Assembly (NCBI GenBank): GCA_030532705.1
Contig: JAUNKR010000002.1
Coordinates: 1-64,000, forward strand
DNA length: 64,000 bases
Source: Peptostreptococcaceae bacterium
Lineage (GTDB): Bacteria; Bacillota; Clostridia; Peptostreptococcales; Filifactoraceae
Direction of reading: 5' to 3'
A program made the translations under genes and the position numbers. Shown piece by piece: positions 8,341 to 16,494 of this stretch. The stretch's first letter is position 1. Each line of letters opens with the position of its first letter. The notes under the pieces were generated by a model. The model ran no database searches, was not told the DNA's origin, and saw nothing but the letters and a program-made list of their open reading frames with translations.

Positions 8341-8486
8341 AAAAACTCCTATTCTATCTCAAAAAATTATTTGCTGTTCTTATTATACAAGAGGTAGTCC
8401 TAAATAACCATCGTCACTTTTATAAAATATATTTATCGGATCGATAAAAAAACTTTATACCCTTCCCCTTTCTCTGCCCGCTGTGT

Positions 8487-8515
8487 TTGACATTCCGCCT
8501 TATTTTTGTTAGACT
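8487..8515 (+). promoter_or_regulatory. promoter upstream of the mgtE leader ORF
   Basis: TTGACA (8487-8492), 17 bases, then TAGACT (8510-8515). Transcription would start near 8522, giving a 5' leader of about 120 bases to mgtE, too short for a full M-box magnesium riboswitch. Confidence 0.65.
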
Positions 8516-8563
8516 AGAGAAGCTGAGAACTTCAACATTTTACGACTCAAGGAGGTGAATATC

Positions 8564-8659
8564 TTGGACGGATCGCCCAAGCGGTTATTACAAAAATTTA
8601 TGATGAAACAGGGCGATCACCATTCGCCCGGAAGGAGGCGCAATGGCACCGGATATTAA
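8564..8659 (+). CDS. putative 31-codon leader peptide overlapping mgtE
   Basis: A TTG codon at 8564 follows a near-perfect Shine-Dalgarno AAGGAGGTG with 6-base spacing and opens a 31-codon frame. It ends in TAA at 8657-8659, 17 bases inside mgtE in another frame. The peptide is basic and contains GDHHSPGRRR near its end. The mgtE ribosome binding site (GGAAGGAGG) lies inside this frame, so ribosomes finishing the leader would cover or feed the mgtE start. Leader peptides control magnesium transporter genes in enterobacteria (mgtL); the parallel is inference. Confidence 0.5.
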   Translation: MDGSPKRLLQKFMMKQGDHHSPGRRRNGTGY

Positions 8660-9977
8660 AGAACTTATCAAAAACAAAAATTATCTCAGCATCCGCGATC
8701 TGCTTGCTCAGCTCAATACGGTGGAGATCTCGGAGTTGATCGATGAACTGGATGAGGCGGATGTGATCGTCGTATTTCGTCTTTTGCCAAAGGATGAGGC
8801 GGCGGATGTGTTTGCTTATCTGAGCTCGGATCAGCAGGAGAGCATCATCAATATGATCACGGATGTGGAGATGGCAGGGATCATCGAAGAACTTTCGTTT
8901 GACGATATGATCGATATCATCGAGGAGATGCCTGCAAATGTCGTAAAAAAGATCCTAAAGAACACAAAGGTCGAGGAGCGTCCGCTCATCAACCAGTTTT
9001 TGAATTATCCGGAGTATTCTGCCGGAAGCATTATGACGATCGAGTATGTCGATCTGAAAAAGAATATGTCTGTGGCTGAGGCGATCCGGAGGATCCGTAA
9101 AACAGGGATCGACAAGGAAACGATCAACACCTGTTATGTGATGGACAGTGAACGTCATCTGAAGGGGATCGTATCGCTCCGAACGCTGATCACAAGTGCG
9201 GATGATGTGATCGTCGATGATATCATGACCACGAATTATGTCAGCGTGCATGCGGCGGACGATCAGGAAGAAGTCGCCATGGTCTTCAAAAAGTATGACC
9301 TTTCGGCGATCCCGGTATTGGATGCGGAGGGAAGGTTGCTCGGTATCATCACTTTTGACGATATCATGGACGTCATCGATCAGGAGAATACGGAGGACTT
9401 TCACAAGATGGCAGGTATCGCACCTTCGGAGGACAGTTATCTGGAAGCGAGTATCTTCACGATGGCAAAGCAACGGATCCTGTGGCTGATGGTACTGATG
9501 ATCTCGGCAACTTTTACCGGTCGGATCATCCAGCAGTATGAGGAGGTGTTGCAATCGGTCGTATTGCTTGCCGCTTTTATCCCGATGCTGATGGATACGG
9601 GCGGAAATGCCGGTTCGCAGTCTTCGACGATGGTCATTCGTTCGCTGGCGCTTGGCGATATCGGTCCAAGGGATGTGTTCAAGGTCATGCGCAAGGAGCT
9701 TGCGATCGCTTTGATCGTAGGTGCCTGTCTGGCGGTGCTGAATTTCGGAAGATTGCTTCTTTTTGAGAAAGTGCCTTATGCCATCGCCCTTACGGTGACG
9801 CTGACCTTGTTTTTGACCGTCGTCTTGGCAAAGGCGGTCGGCTCGGCATTGCCGATCATCGCAAAGATCGTCAAGGTGGACCCGGCAGTCATGGCAAGCC
9901 CGCTGATCACGACGATCGTCGATGCGGTCGCCTTGATGGTGTACTTCCAGCTGGCGCATCTGTTGCTGAGTCTTTAG
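8643..9977 (+). CDS. mgtE: MgtE-family magnesium transporter
   Basis: The 444-residue protein is a magnesium-gated magnesium channel of the cytoplasmic membrane. Domains in order: an acidic cytoplasmic N domain (about 1-130), a tandem CBS pair (about 135-255, with GIVSLRTL and GIITFDDIMDVID), the connecting plug helix, and five membrane helices (about 275-444). The PMLMDTGGNAGSQSS stretch forms the pore region with its conserved Asp-rich end. It is preceded by an overlapping leader ORF and followed by a strong terminator, so it forms its own unit. Confidence 0.95.
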   Translation: MAPDIKELIKNKNYLSIRDLLAQLNTVEISELIDELDEADVIVVFRLLPKDEAADVFAYLSSDQQESIINMITDVEMAGIIEELSFDDMIDIIEEMPANVVKKILKNTKVEERPLINQFLNYPEYSAGSIMTIEYVDLKKNMSVAEAIRRIRKTGIDKETINTCYVMDSERHLKGIVSLRTLITSADDVIVDDIMTTNYVSVHAADDQEEVAMVFKKYDLSAIPVLDAEGRLLGIITFDDIMDVIDQENTEDFHKMAGIAPSEDSYLEASIFTMAKQRILWLMVLMISATFTGRIIQQYEEVLQSVVLLAAFIPMLMDTGGNAGSQSSTMVIRSLALGDIGPRDVFKVMRKELAIALIVGACLAVLNFGRLLLFEKVPYAIALTVTLTLFLTVVLAKAVGSALPIIAKIVKVDPAVMASPLITTIVDAVALMVYFQLAHLLLSL

Positions 9978-9985
9978 AAAGATCG

Positions 9986-10016
9986 ACTGACCTTCGTTTT
10001 CGGGGTCAGTTTTTTG
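9986..10016 (+). terminator. terminator of mgtE
   Basis: ACTGACC (9986-9992) pairs with GGTCAGT (10004-10010), followed by TTTTTG. Confidence 0.9.
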
Positions 10017-10139
10017 TAGCAAGGGGCTCTTTGTGTTTTTAATATCGGATCGATCGCCGTTTAATAGCGAACCGATCTTGGTAAAAATAAAGAAATAGGT
10101 ATTTGCATCACAGGAAATGAGCTTATGTTAGGAGGATGT

Positions 10140-11963
10140 ATGGAGAATAAAAGAATGATGATGTCCGGCAATAAAGCGATCGCCAGAGGTTTTTATGAGG
10201 CGGGCGGCAAGGTGGCGGCAAGCTATCCCGGTTCGCCGACGGTCGAGATCTTGGACAATCTCAGACCCTATGGGGAGATCTATTCCGAGTTTTCGACGAA
10301 TGAGAAGGTCGCTCTTGAAGTAGCGATCGGCTCTTCGATGGGTGGCGTGCGTTCGATGGTATCGATGAAGCATGTCGGCGTGAATATCGCCATGGACCCG
10401 CTGATGACGTTTACACAGACCAAGGTGAATGGCGGCTTCCTTTTGATCACGGGTGACGATCCGGGGATGGCAAGCTCTCAGAATGAGCAGGACAACCGGA
10501 TCCTCGGAAAGTTTGCGAATATGGGTGTGTTGGATCCATCAAATTCGCAGGAGGCAAAGGATTTTACGAAGCTGAGTCTCGAGTTGAGCGAAAAGCATCA
10601 GATGCCGATGATGCTTCGTATCACTTCCCGTCTTTGTCACTCTCGCTCCGTAGTGGAGGTGGAGGATCGTGTTGAAGTGGAAGCGAAGGTTTTTGAGCCG
10701 GATGCGGCAAAATATTGTATGCTGCCGCCATATACTTTCCAAGCCCAGCATGATATGAAGGATCGTATCGCCGCTTTGTCCAAATGGGCGGATGATGCGG
10801 ATATCAATCCTTTCACCGAGGGCGAGGTCGATGCGCTGATCATCACATCGGGCATCGTGTATGAAAACTTTATGGATGTCAATGCAAGACTTGCGCAAAA
10901 ATTGCCGGTCCTTAAGCTTGGGATGGTGTATCCTCTTCCGATCGAGAAGATCAAAAAGCTGAGCGAAAAGTACAGCCGTGTGATCGTGATCGAGGAGATG
11001 ATGCCGTTTATCGAAGATGAGCTGACTTTGCATGGGATCGCTTGTGACGGCAAGAAGTATTTCTCTTTTACCGGGGAGCTGAATACGGAAACGATCGAAA
11101 AGGGTCTGATGGATGCCGGTGTGATCAGGGAGCGTCATTTTGAAGATATCCAAGGAGATGATACGACGGCAAGAGGTCCTTTGTTCTGTGCAGGCTGTCC
11201 GCATCGACCGGTGTTTGATATTTTGAAAAAATCGAAGGTGCTCGTACTGGGCGATATCGGTTGCTATACGATGGGACTGCTCTATCCTTTCGATGTGATC
11301 AAGACGAATATCAGTATGGGCGCATCGCTTGGAATGATCAAGGGAATGCGTATCGCGATGGATCAAAAAGGCGATGATCGTCCGATCCTGAGCGTGATCG
11401 GGGACGGTACTTTCTTCCACAGCGGATTGGCAGGCTTTGCAAATCTTCGTTATCAAATGAAGGGCGATGAAAATATCACCATCCTTGTGCTCGACAACTC
11501 GACGACGGCGATGACGGGCGGACAACCGACTGCGGCATCCAACAAAAAGGATGGCGCCGGACAGGATATCAGCATCGATGATACGCTGAAGGTGATGGGC
11601 TTTGAGGATGTGGTCCGCATCGACCAGTTCAACTATGACCTGGCGAAACAGGAGATCAATGCGGCGATCGCAAGACCGGGTATCTCGATCGTGATCACCT
11701 CTCGACCTTGTGCGTTGAAATACAAGGTGAAGGAGCCTCATTATTATGTGGACCCTGAGATCTGTATCGGTTGTAAGACTTGTATCAAGACGGCTTGTCC
11801 TCCACTTCGTATGAAAAAATATGAGGGCATCGAAAAGATGAAATCATCGATCGACCCGAGCCAATGCGTTGGTTGTTCGATCTGTGCACAGGTATGTCCG
11901 GTGGGTGCGATCAAGCACAGCGTGACCGGCGAAGCTCCTAAGAAAGCTGGAAAGAGAGGTTAG
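10140..11963 (+). CDS. iorA: indolepyruvate:ferredoxin oxidoreductase alpha subunit
   Basis: The 607-residue enzyme oxidatively decarboxylates aryl pyruvates from aromatic amino acid breakdown to aryl-acetyl-CoA, reducing ferredoxin. It has an N-terminal pyrimidine-binding domain (about 1-190), a middle domain, a C-terminal thiamine diphosphate domain with GDIGCYTMG and GDGTFFHSGL, and a final two-cluster ferredoxin domain with CIGCKTCIKTACPP and CVGCSICAQVCPVGA. The frame is open from an ATG at 10125, but the ATG at 10140 is correctly spaced after AGGAGG. iorB follows after 2 bases. Confidence 0.95.
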   Translation: MENKRMMMSGNKAIARGFYEAGGKVAASYPGSPTVEILDNLRPYGEIYSEFSTNEKVALEVAIGSSMGGVRSMVSMKHVGVNIAMDPLMTFTQTKVNGGFLLITGDDPGMASSQNEQDNRILGKFANMGVLDPSNSQEAKDFTKLSLELSEKHQMPMMLRITSRLCHSRSVVEVEDRVEVEAKVFEPDAAKYCMLPPYTFQAQHDMKDRIAALSKWADDADINPFTEGEVDALIITSGIVYENFMDVNARLAQKLPVLKLGMVYPLPIEKIKKLSEKYSRVIVIEEMMPFIEDELTLHGIACDGKKYFSFTGELNTETIEKGLMDAGVIRERHFEDIQGDDTTARGPLFCAGCPHRPVFDILKKSKVLVLGDIGCYTMGLLYPFDVIKTNISMGASLGMIKGMRIAMDQKGDDRPILSVIGDGTFFHSGLAGFANLRYQMKGDENITILVLDNSTTAMTGGQPTAASNKKDGAGQDISIDDTLKVMGFEDVVRIDQFNYDLAKQEINAAIARPGISIVITSRPCALKYKVKEPHYYVDPEICIGCKTCIKTACPPLRMKKYEGIEKMKSSIDPSQCVGCSICAQVCPVGAIKHSVTGEAPKKAGKRG

Positions 11964-11965
11964 TT

Positions 11966-12541
11966 ATGCAAGAGAAAAATATCATCATTGCAGGTGTCGG
12001 CGGTCAAGGATTGGTGCTGACGACACAGATTATGGCGGAAGCGGCTTTTTTGGCGGGCTTTGATGTGAAAACAAATGACGTGATCGGACTTTCCCAGCGT
12101 GGCGGAAAGATCTGGGGTTCTGTGCGAATGGGCAAAAAGATCCACTCGCCGAATATCGCACCGGGCGAGGGCGACATCCTGATCGCATTCGAGCAGCTTG
12201 AAGGCAGAAGATGGAGACAGATGATGAAGAAGGGCTCGATCGCGATCGTCAACGATTATGAGATCGCACCGGCGCTTGTTCAACAGGGACAGACCGAGTA
12301 TCAGAGCGATGTGATCGAGGAGCTTCAGAAGAACAGTACCGTAACAAAGATCAAGGCGACCGAGCAAGCTCAAAAACTCGGAAATACCGCAGTAACAAAT
12401 ATCATTATGCTCGGCGCGGCGGCGAAGCATATGGACATCCCGACGGAGGTCTGGTATCAGTCGATCCAGAACAATGTTCCGCCAAAATTCAAGGAAATGA
12501 ATATCGAGGCATTCAATTTCGGATATCGCTTTGAAGGATAA
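11966..12541 (+). CDS. iorB: indolepyruvate:ferredoxin oxidoreductase beta subunit
   Basis: This 191-residue gamma-type subunit completes the IorAB enzyme. The IIIAGVGGQGLVLTTQ N-terminus is the typical start of the 2-oxoacid:ferredoxin oxidoreductase gamma domain, and GLSQRGGKIWGSVRMG is the conserved block that contacts coenzyme A and the partner subunit. It lies 2 bases after iorA, so the pair is one operon. Together with sdaAB and citrate lyase it points to amino acid and organic acid fermentation. Confidence 0.94.
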   Translation: MQEKNIIIAGVGGQGLVLTTQIMAEAAFLAGFDVKTNDVIGLSQRGGKIWGSVRMGKKIHSPNIAPGEGDILIAFEQLEGRRWRQMMKKGSIAIVNDYEIAPALVQQGQTEYQSDVIEELQKNSTVTKIKATEQAQKLGNTAVTNIIMLGAAAKHMDIPTEVWYQSIQNNVPPKFKEMNIEAFNFGYRFEG

Positions 12542-12876
12542 TCTTATATAAGGAAGCGTATTTCGGATGCTTTAGACAAGGGACCCTCTTTATCAAATGG
12601 TAGAGAGGGTCTTGTTATGTGATCTATTTTATCTTAAGCCGATCTAAACGCCATGACCTTTTCCCTGCTTGTATAGGTTGCGCTTTTAACTGAGAGGAGT
12701 TGCTGTGGCTAGTGGGTGTATCCATCGATCTTCCTTGATCCGGCTTTTATGCTTTGTTTTTCGTCATTTTCACTTATCACGGTCTTCTCTTTTACTGTTT
12801 CGATCCGCTCTCTCCACCATTCAATGATCGTTGTCCCCAAAAAAACACTACAAAATACCTCTTTATAATAGTTAAT
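12542..12876. other. intergenic region with one weak hairpin
   Basis: The 3' end of iorB is followed by a stem GACAAGGGACCCTCT / AGAGAGGGTCTTGT (12575-12615) without a good T run, possibly a weak terminator. From about 12620 to 12876 no gene, tRNA or clear repeat is visible. Confidence 0.5.
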
Positions 12877-12926
12877 ATATTAGCTTTTTATTGCAAAAAT
12901 TACAGAAATAGGATAAAATATTAGCT
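12877..12926 (+). promoter_or_regulatory. hipBA promoter with direct repeats; transcript probably leaderless
   Basis: TTGCAA (12891-12896), 17 bases, TAAAAT (12914-12919). Transcription would then start at about 12926, essentially at the hipB ATG (12927), and no Shine-Dalgarno sequence is present. ATATTAGCT occurs at 12877-12885 and again at 12918-12926, flanking the promoter, and could be HipB half-sites. Confidence 0.6.
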
Positions 12927-13205
12927 ATGGATAATAATTTTTTTAAATCCCCTGCAGATATTAACAAGGATATAGCAAACCGAATGAGGGCACGAAGAAA
13001 GGAGAAAAAATTATCTCAGGCCGAACTGAGTACAAGGTCGAATGTCAGCCTAGGTTCTTTGAAACGCTTTGAAAGGACGGGTGAAATATCATTGTCCTCT
13101 CTGATCAAGATTGCTTTTACCCTTGGATATGAAGATGACTTTGATCATCTTTTTGCCAAGAAAAAATACCTTTCTATCCGGGAGGTGATCGATGAACAAG
13201 CATAA
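12927..13205 (+). CDS. hipB: HipB-like antitoxin, helix-turn-helix repressor
   Basis: The 92-residue protein has a Cro/CI-type helix-turn-helix (about residues 15-70: RMRARRKEKKLSQAEL, SLGSLKRFE, SLIKIAFTLG). It would bind the hipBA promoter and neutralise HipA. It lacks an upstream ribosome binding site and the predicted transcription start coincides with its ATG. Its last 14 bases overlap hipA, and the ribosome binding site of hipA lies inside it. Confidence 0.85.
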   Translation: MDNNFFKSPADINKDIANRMRARRKEKKLSQAELSTRSNVSLGSLKRFERTGEISLSSLIKIAFTLGYEDDFDHLFAKKKYLSIREVIDEQA

Positions 13206-14319
13206 TTCTCTGAATGTATTTATTGATGATCTCAAAGTCGGAACACTTGCAAAAACAAATGACTATCGGATCGCCTTCGAATATGATCCTGTATGGCTCG
13301 AGAAGGGCTTTTCGATCAGTCCTTTTTCTCTTCCGCTTCGGAAGGAAGTGTTCATCCCCAAAAAGTATGAAACTTTTGAAGGGCTTTTTGGCGTGTTTTC
13401 GGACAGTCTTCCCGATGGATGGGGTCGCTTACTCGTTGATCGACTGCTACTGCAAAACAAAATGGATCCATCACAAATAGAAAGCCTCGACCGCCTATCG
13501 ATCGTAGGGCAAAGCGGAATGGGCACCTTGACGTATCGTCCGGAAGAATCATTTACTTTCTCTCAAAGTAAGCTTTCTTTGGATCAGATCGCTGATGAAT
13601 GTGAGAAAATTTTTGAGTCTCACCCATCAAAAAACTTAGATGAAATTTTTCATATGGGTGGCTCCTCCGGCGGTGCACGACCAAAAATCTTTTATCCGAT
13701 CGATGGCGAAGAATGGATCGTAAAATTTCCATGTTCCATCGATAGCAAAAACATCGGCGTTCAGGAATATGACTATGCTCTTTGTGCCAAAGAATGCGGC
13801 ATCGAAATGGCAGAAGTAAAATTGCTTCCTTCTTTAAAAAATACCGGTTATTTTGCGACCAGGCGTTTTGATCGTCAAGGCACAAAACGCATCCACATGA
13901 TTTCTGTCAGCGGTCTTTTGGAAAGCTCGCATCGCTTACCGAATTTGGATTACAATATTTTGATGCAATTGACGTTGAAGCTCTGCAATGACTATTGTGA
14001 AGTAGAAAAATTATTCCGTCTGATGTGCTTCAATGTGTTTGCTCATAATCGAGATGACCATTCCAAAAACTTCTCTTTCCTATTCGATAAAGGCCTGTGG
14101 AAACTATCTCCTGCATACGATCTAACTTTCAGTTCTTCGATCGGCGGAGAGCATGCAACAACGATCGATGGCAACGGCAGAGATCCTTCTGTCGAAGATC
14201 TGCTTTCTGTTGCAAGAAATATCAAATTCGATCTAAAAAGATCTCAACAGATCATCCGGCAAACTCGAGAAGCGGTCTATTCGATGCTCGGAAAGTATCT
14301 CAAAGAAACCTATAAATAA
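13192..14319 (+). CDS. hipA: HipA-like serine/threonine kinase toxin
   Basis: This 375-residue protein belongs to the HipA kinase family; in Escherichia coli HipA phosphorylates glutamyl-tRNA synthetase and induces persistence. The N-terminal HipA_N domain (about 5-105, with GVFSDSLPDGWGR) is followed by the kinase core: GGSSGGARPK (ATP-binding loop), WIVKFP (lysine), HNRDDHSKNFSF (catalytic Asp and metal Asn) and SPAYDLTFS (DFG-like Asp). All key residues are present, so it looks active. It overlaps hipB and has GGAGGTGATCG ahead of its ATG. The cellular target cannot be inferred. Confidence 0.9.
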   Translation: MNKHNSLNVFIDDLKVGTLAKTNDYRIAFEYDPVWLEKGFSISPFSLPLRKEVFIPKKYETFEGLFGVFSDSLPDGWGRLLVDRLLLQNKMDPSQIESLDRLSIVGQSGMGTLTYRPEESFTFSQSKLSLDQIADECEKIFESHPSKNLDEIFHMGGSSGGARPKIFYPIDGEEWIVKFPCSIDSKNIGVQEYDYALCAKECGIEMAEVKLLPSLKNTGYFATRRFDRQGTKRIHMISVSGLLESSHRLPNLDYNILMQLTLKLCNDYCEVEKLFRLMCFNVFAHNRDDHSKNFSFLFDKGLWKLSPAYDLTFSSSIGGEHATTIDGNGRDPSVEDLLSVARNIKFDLKRSQQIIRQTREAVYSMLGKYLKETYK

Positions 14320-14326
14320 TATCTTC

Positions 14327-14357
14327 GGCTCCGGGTCAACGGACTTGGGGCCTTTTT
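14327..14357 (+). terminator. terminator of hipBA
   Basis: GGCTCCGGGTC and GACTTGGGGCC form a stem with several G-U pairs, followed by TTTTTG. Confidence 0.7.
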
Positions 14358-14474
14358 GATTTCCCCGAGAACATGGACCGCCCTTCTCTATTTAGTAAAT
14401 CAGGAGGCATTGCTTATGTCACCGATCCTCTCTCGTTATAGTCCTACTCTTTTGATCGGATCCTCTTCAAAAAG

Positions 14475-14503
14475 TTGTATTGATTCATCAAACTCTATAT
14501 GAT
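14475..14503 (+). promoter_or_regulatory. promoter of the WG-repeat lipoprotein gene
   Basis: TTGTAT (14475-14480), 17 bases, TATGAT (14498-14503), about 45 bases before the chosen ATG. Confidence 0.5.
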
Positions 14504-14546
14504 AGTATTATTTAAGAGATATCAAAAAACGAAAAAGGAGAGAATC

Positions 14547-16133
14547 ATGAAAAAATTTTGTTTGTATTGCAGTGTTTTAATGGCCTTGCTGCTGATGTTA
14601 ACGGGCTGTAGATCTTCTTCCACCGATTCGTCAAACTCTCAAAGCAGCTCTGATCCTTCGGACTCAAAAAATGAGCAACCGATCGGAAACTGGCGGGAAG
14701 AAAAATATTTGGGCACCGAAGTCGAGCTTTTCTACAACGGTCTTGCTCCGGTATGGAATGATTTTGACAAATTGGATGCTTTTTTGGGGCTTTGTGACAA
14801 GAATGGGAAATTGGTCACCGAAATAAAATATAATTTCCATACGATCGTTGAAGGAAAAAGATATGTCGGTATAGATCCTCCTTATTACGAAAGTGATAAA
14901 CCAACCCGGCATTTTTTGATTCAAGATGATGGAACAGAAATAAAAGTAGAAGAATCAGATGTTTTTTGGGATGATCCAAATTCAAATTTCGGCTGGGATT
15001 TTAAATATACTAAGATAGGCAACTCCTATGGAGTCACTCAGATAGAAAACAATAAAAAGGAAGTTTTATTGGATCTAACGGATGGTGAGGATGAGATCAA
15101 ATATATCATTGTTCAGGAGATCGGTGAAGATACGATCTTGATGAAAGACATCCAAGAAGAAACCTTCGGTGCGATCAATTCCAAAGGAGAATGGACGATC
15201 GAGCCGAAATTCACGATGATCGGTTATTTTAACGAAAAGGGTTATGCCCTTGCTACCGAAGAAGATATCGATTATGAAGAGTGGGTCCGTGGAAAATCCG
15301 ATGATCTGATCGGGCCTTTTGGGCTGATCGATTATAAGGGCGAATATGTCGTCGAGCCGAAATTCTATCTAAATCGAAAGTCCACCTATAGCCGGATCGA
15401 GATCAAAGAGCATGCGCTCCAGAATGTACAACCGACTCAAAGCAATACCTTTGTTATAGAGTCCATTGACGTTCCATCTTTCTCCGAAGGTCTGTGTCCG
15501 GTATGGCTGGAGGACGGCGAACCCAATGAAGCGCCACTGGGTTATATCAATGAGAAAGGGAAAGTGGTCATCGAACTGCCTAAAAATGAAGATCCTGATG
15601 TACCCTATCAGATCAGTCGCTTTTCTGAAGATCTTGCATTCTTCAGCTATCATGAAAAAATCGAGAATAAGTCAAAGGCTGACTCGGACGATGAGGATTA
15701 CAGATCGATCGATCATGTTCAGTTTATCAACAAAAAAGGGAAGGTCGTGATCGATCTTACCGATAAACGTGACCTTGAATCTGTCGAGGATTATACGATA
15801 ACGGAGGATGAAGACATACGAAACCATATCTTTTACGCTCTTCCGTTCAAAAACGGATTATCCTGTTTTTATGTAACCATAGACGGTGAAGATCGATACG
15901 GCTTTATCAACAAAGAGGGCGAAGTCGTGATCCCCGCTGTGTTGGAGGATGCAACATATTTTAAGGATCCGAATTATGCCATTTTGTCAAAATGGGCCGA
16001 TGATCCCGAAGAACGAGATATCGTCGCAGCGGTGATCGATCGTGAAGGAAATTATATCATTCCTTATGATCTGAAACTCGGAAAGATCGAACATAGCAGA
16101 AGTTTAGGAGAAGAAGCGTGGAGAATGAGATAG
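14547..16133 (+). CDS. WG-repeat lipoprotein
   Basis: This 528-residue protein starts with a lipoprotein signal ending in MLTGC, so it should be lipid-anchored outside the membrane, followed by a Ser-rich linker. The body carries WG (KWG) beta repeats, recognisable as GLCDKNGKLVTEIKY, GAINSKGEWTIEPKF, GLIDYKGEYVVEPKF, GYINEKGKVVIEL, FINKKGKVVIDL and GFINKEGEVVIP. WG repeats are thought to form a solenoid or propeller binding surface; ligand unknown. An upstream in-frame ATG at 14499 is rejected because AAAGGAGAGAATC precedes the ATG at 14547, which also gives a proper signal peptide. Confidence 0.88.
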   Translation: MKKFCLYCSVLMALLLMLTGCRSSSTDSSNSQSSSDPSDSKNEQPIGNWREEKYLGTEVELFYNGLAPVWNDFDKLDAFLGLCDKNGKLVTEIKYNFHTIVEGKRYVGIDPPYYESDKPTRHFLIQDDGTEIKVEESDVFWDDPNSNFGWDFKYTKIGNSYGVTQIENNKKEVLLDLTDGEDEIKYIIVQEIGEDTILMKDIQEETFGAINSKGEWTIEPKFTMIGYFNEKGYALATEEDIDYEEWVRGKSDDLIGPFGLIDYKGEYVVEPKFYLNRKSTYSRIEIKEHALQNVQPTQSNTFVIESIDVPSFSEGLCPVWLEDGEPNEAPLGYINEKGKVVIELPKNEDPDVPYQISRFSEDLAFFSYHEKIENKSKADSDDEDYRSIDHVQFINKKGKVVIDLTDKRDLESVEDYTITEDEDIRNHIFYALPFKNGLSCFYVTIDGEDRYGFINKEGEVVIPAVLEDATYFKDPNYAILSKWADDPEERDIVAAVIDREGNYIIPYDLKLGKIEHSRSLGEEAWRMR

Positions 16134-16159
16134 CCTCCTCCTTTCAAACTTTGTAAATA

Positions 16160-16206
16160 AAATCTTGGCTCTTATCGCAATGATGAGCGTCAAGATTTTT
16201 GTTTTT
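16160..16206 (+). terminator. terminator of the WG-repeat lipoprotein gene
   Basis: AAATCTTG (16160-16167) pairs with CAAGATTT (16191-16198), with an inner CTC/GAG region, followed by a T-rich tail. Confidence 0.75.
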
Positions 16207-16494
16207 CGGACGATAAAAAAATAGCAACGCAAAATCCTTCGTTTGTACTATCCAAACATACCACATATATGGTATATTATTACCTGAAGCAAAAATCAGA
16301 CACAAAATATAGCGCAGCGACGGAGTGATTTTTCGGCGGGATATGGATGCAAACCATCGAGCGATCCCCTCACGCGTCATCCTTGGATCTCTAGGGTCAG
16401 GCAGAGCGTCTTTGATCGTTTGCCCATCAAGAGAAGTTTTGCGTTTTGTCGCACACCTCTCGTCTATGCAATATTATAATGTAGGAGAATATCA
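16207..16494 (+). other. leader and control region of nrdAB
   Basis: No convincing gene is seen. ATACCA and TGGTAT (about 16257-16274) form an inverted repeat around CATATA, and about 40 bases on lies CACAAAATATAG (16301-16312). Both resemble, loosely, the AT-rich core of NrdR boxes, but their spacing does not match the usual helical-turn spacing closely. The promoter and operator for nrdAB should lie here. Confidence 0.35.

Noticed and set aside
8487-8642. Possible M-box magnesium riboswitch before mgtE
   Set aside because: The predicted transcript leader is only about 120 bases and mostly occupied by a short ORF; no M-box core was recognised.
8955-10022. 355-residue minus-strand frame opposite mgtE, and similar long antisense frames opposite iorA and nrdA
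   Set aside because: They are antisense shadows of clear genes, with His/Arg/Asp-rich composition produced by the GATC-rich codon usage.
16144-16380. 78-residue minus-strand frame upstream of nrdA
   Set aside because: No ribosome binding site or family match, and it overlaps the terminator of the upstream gene.
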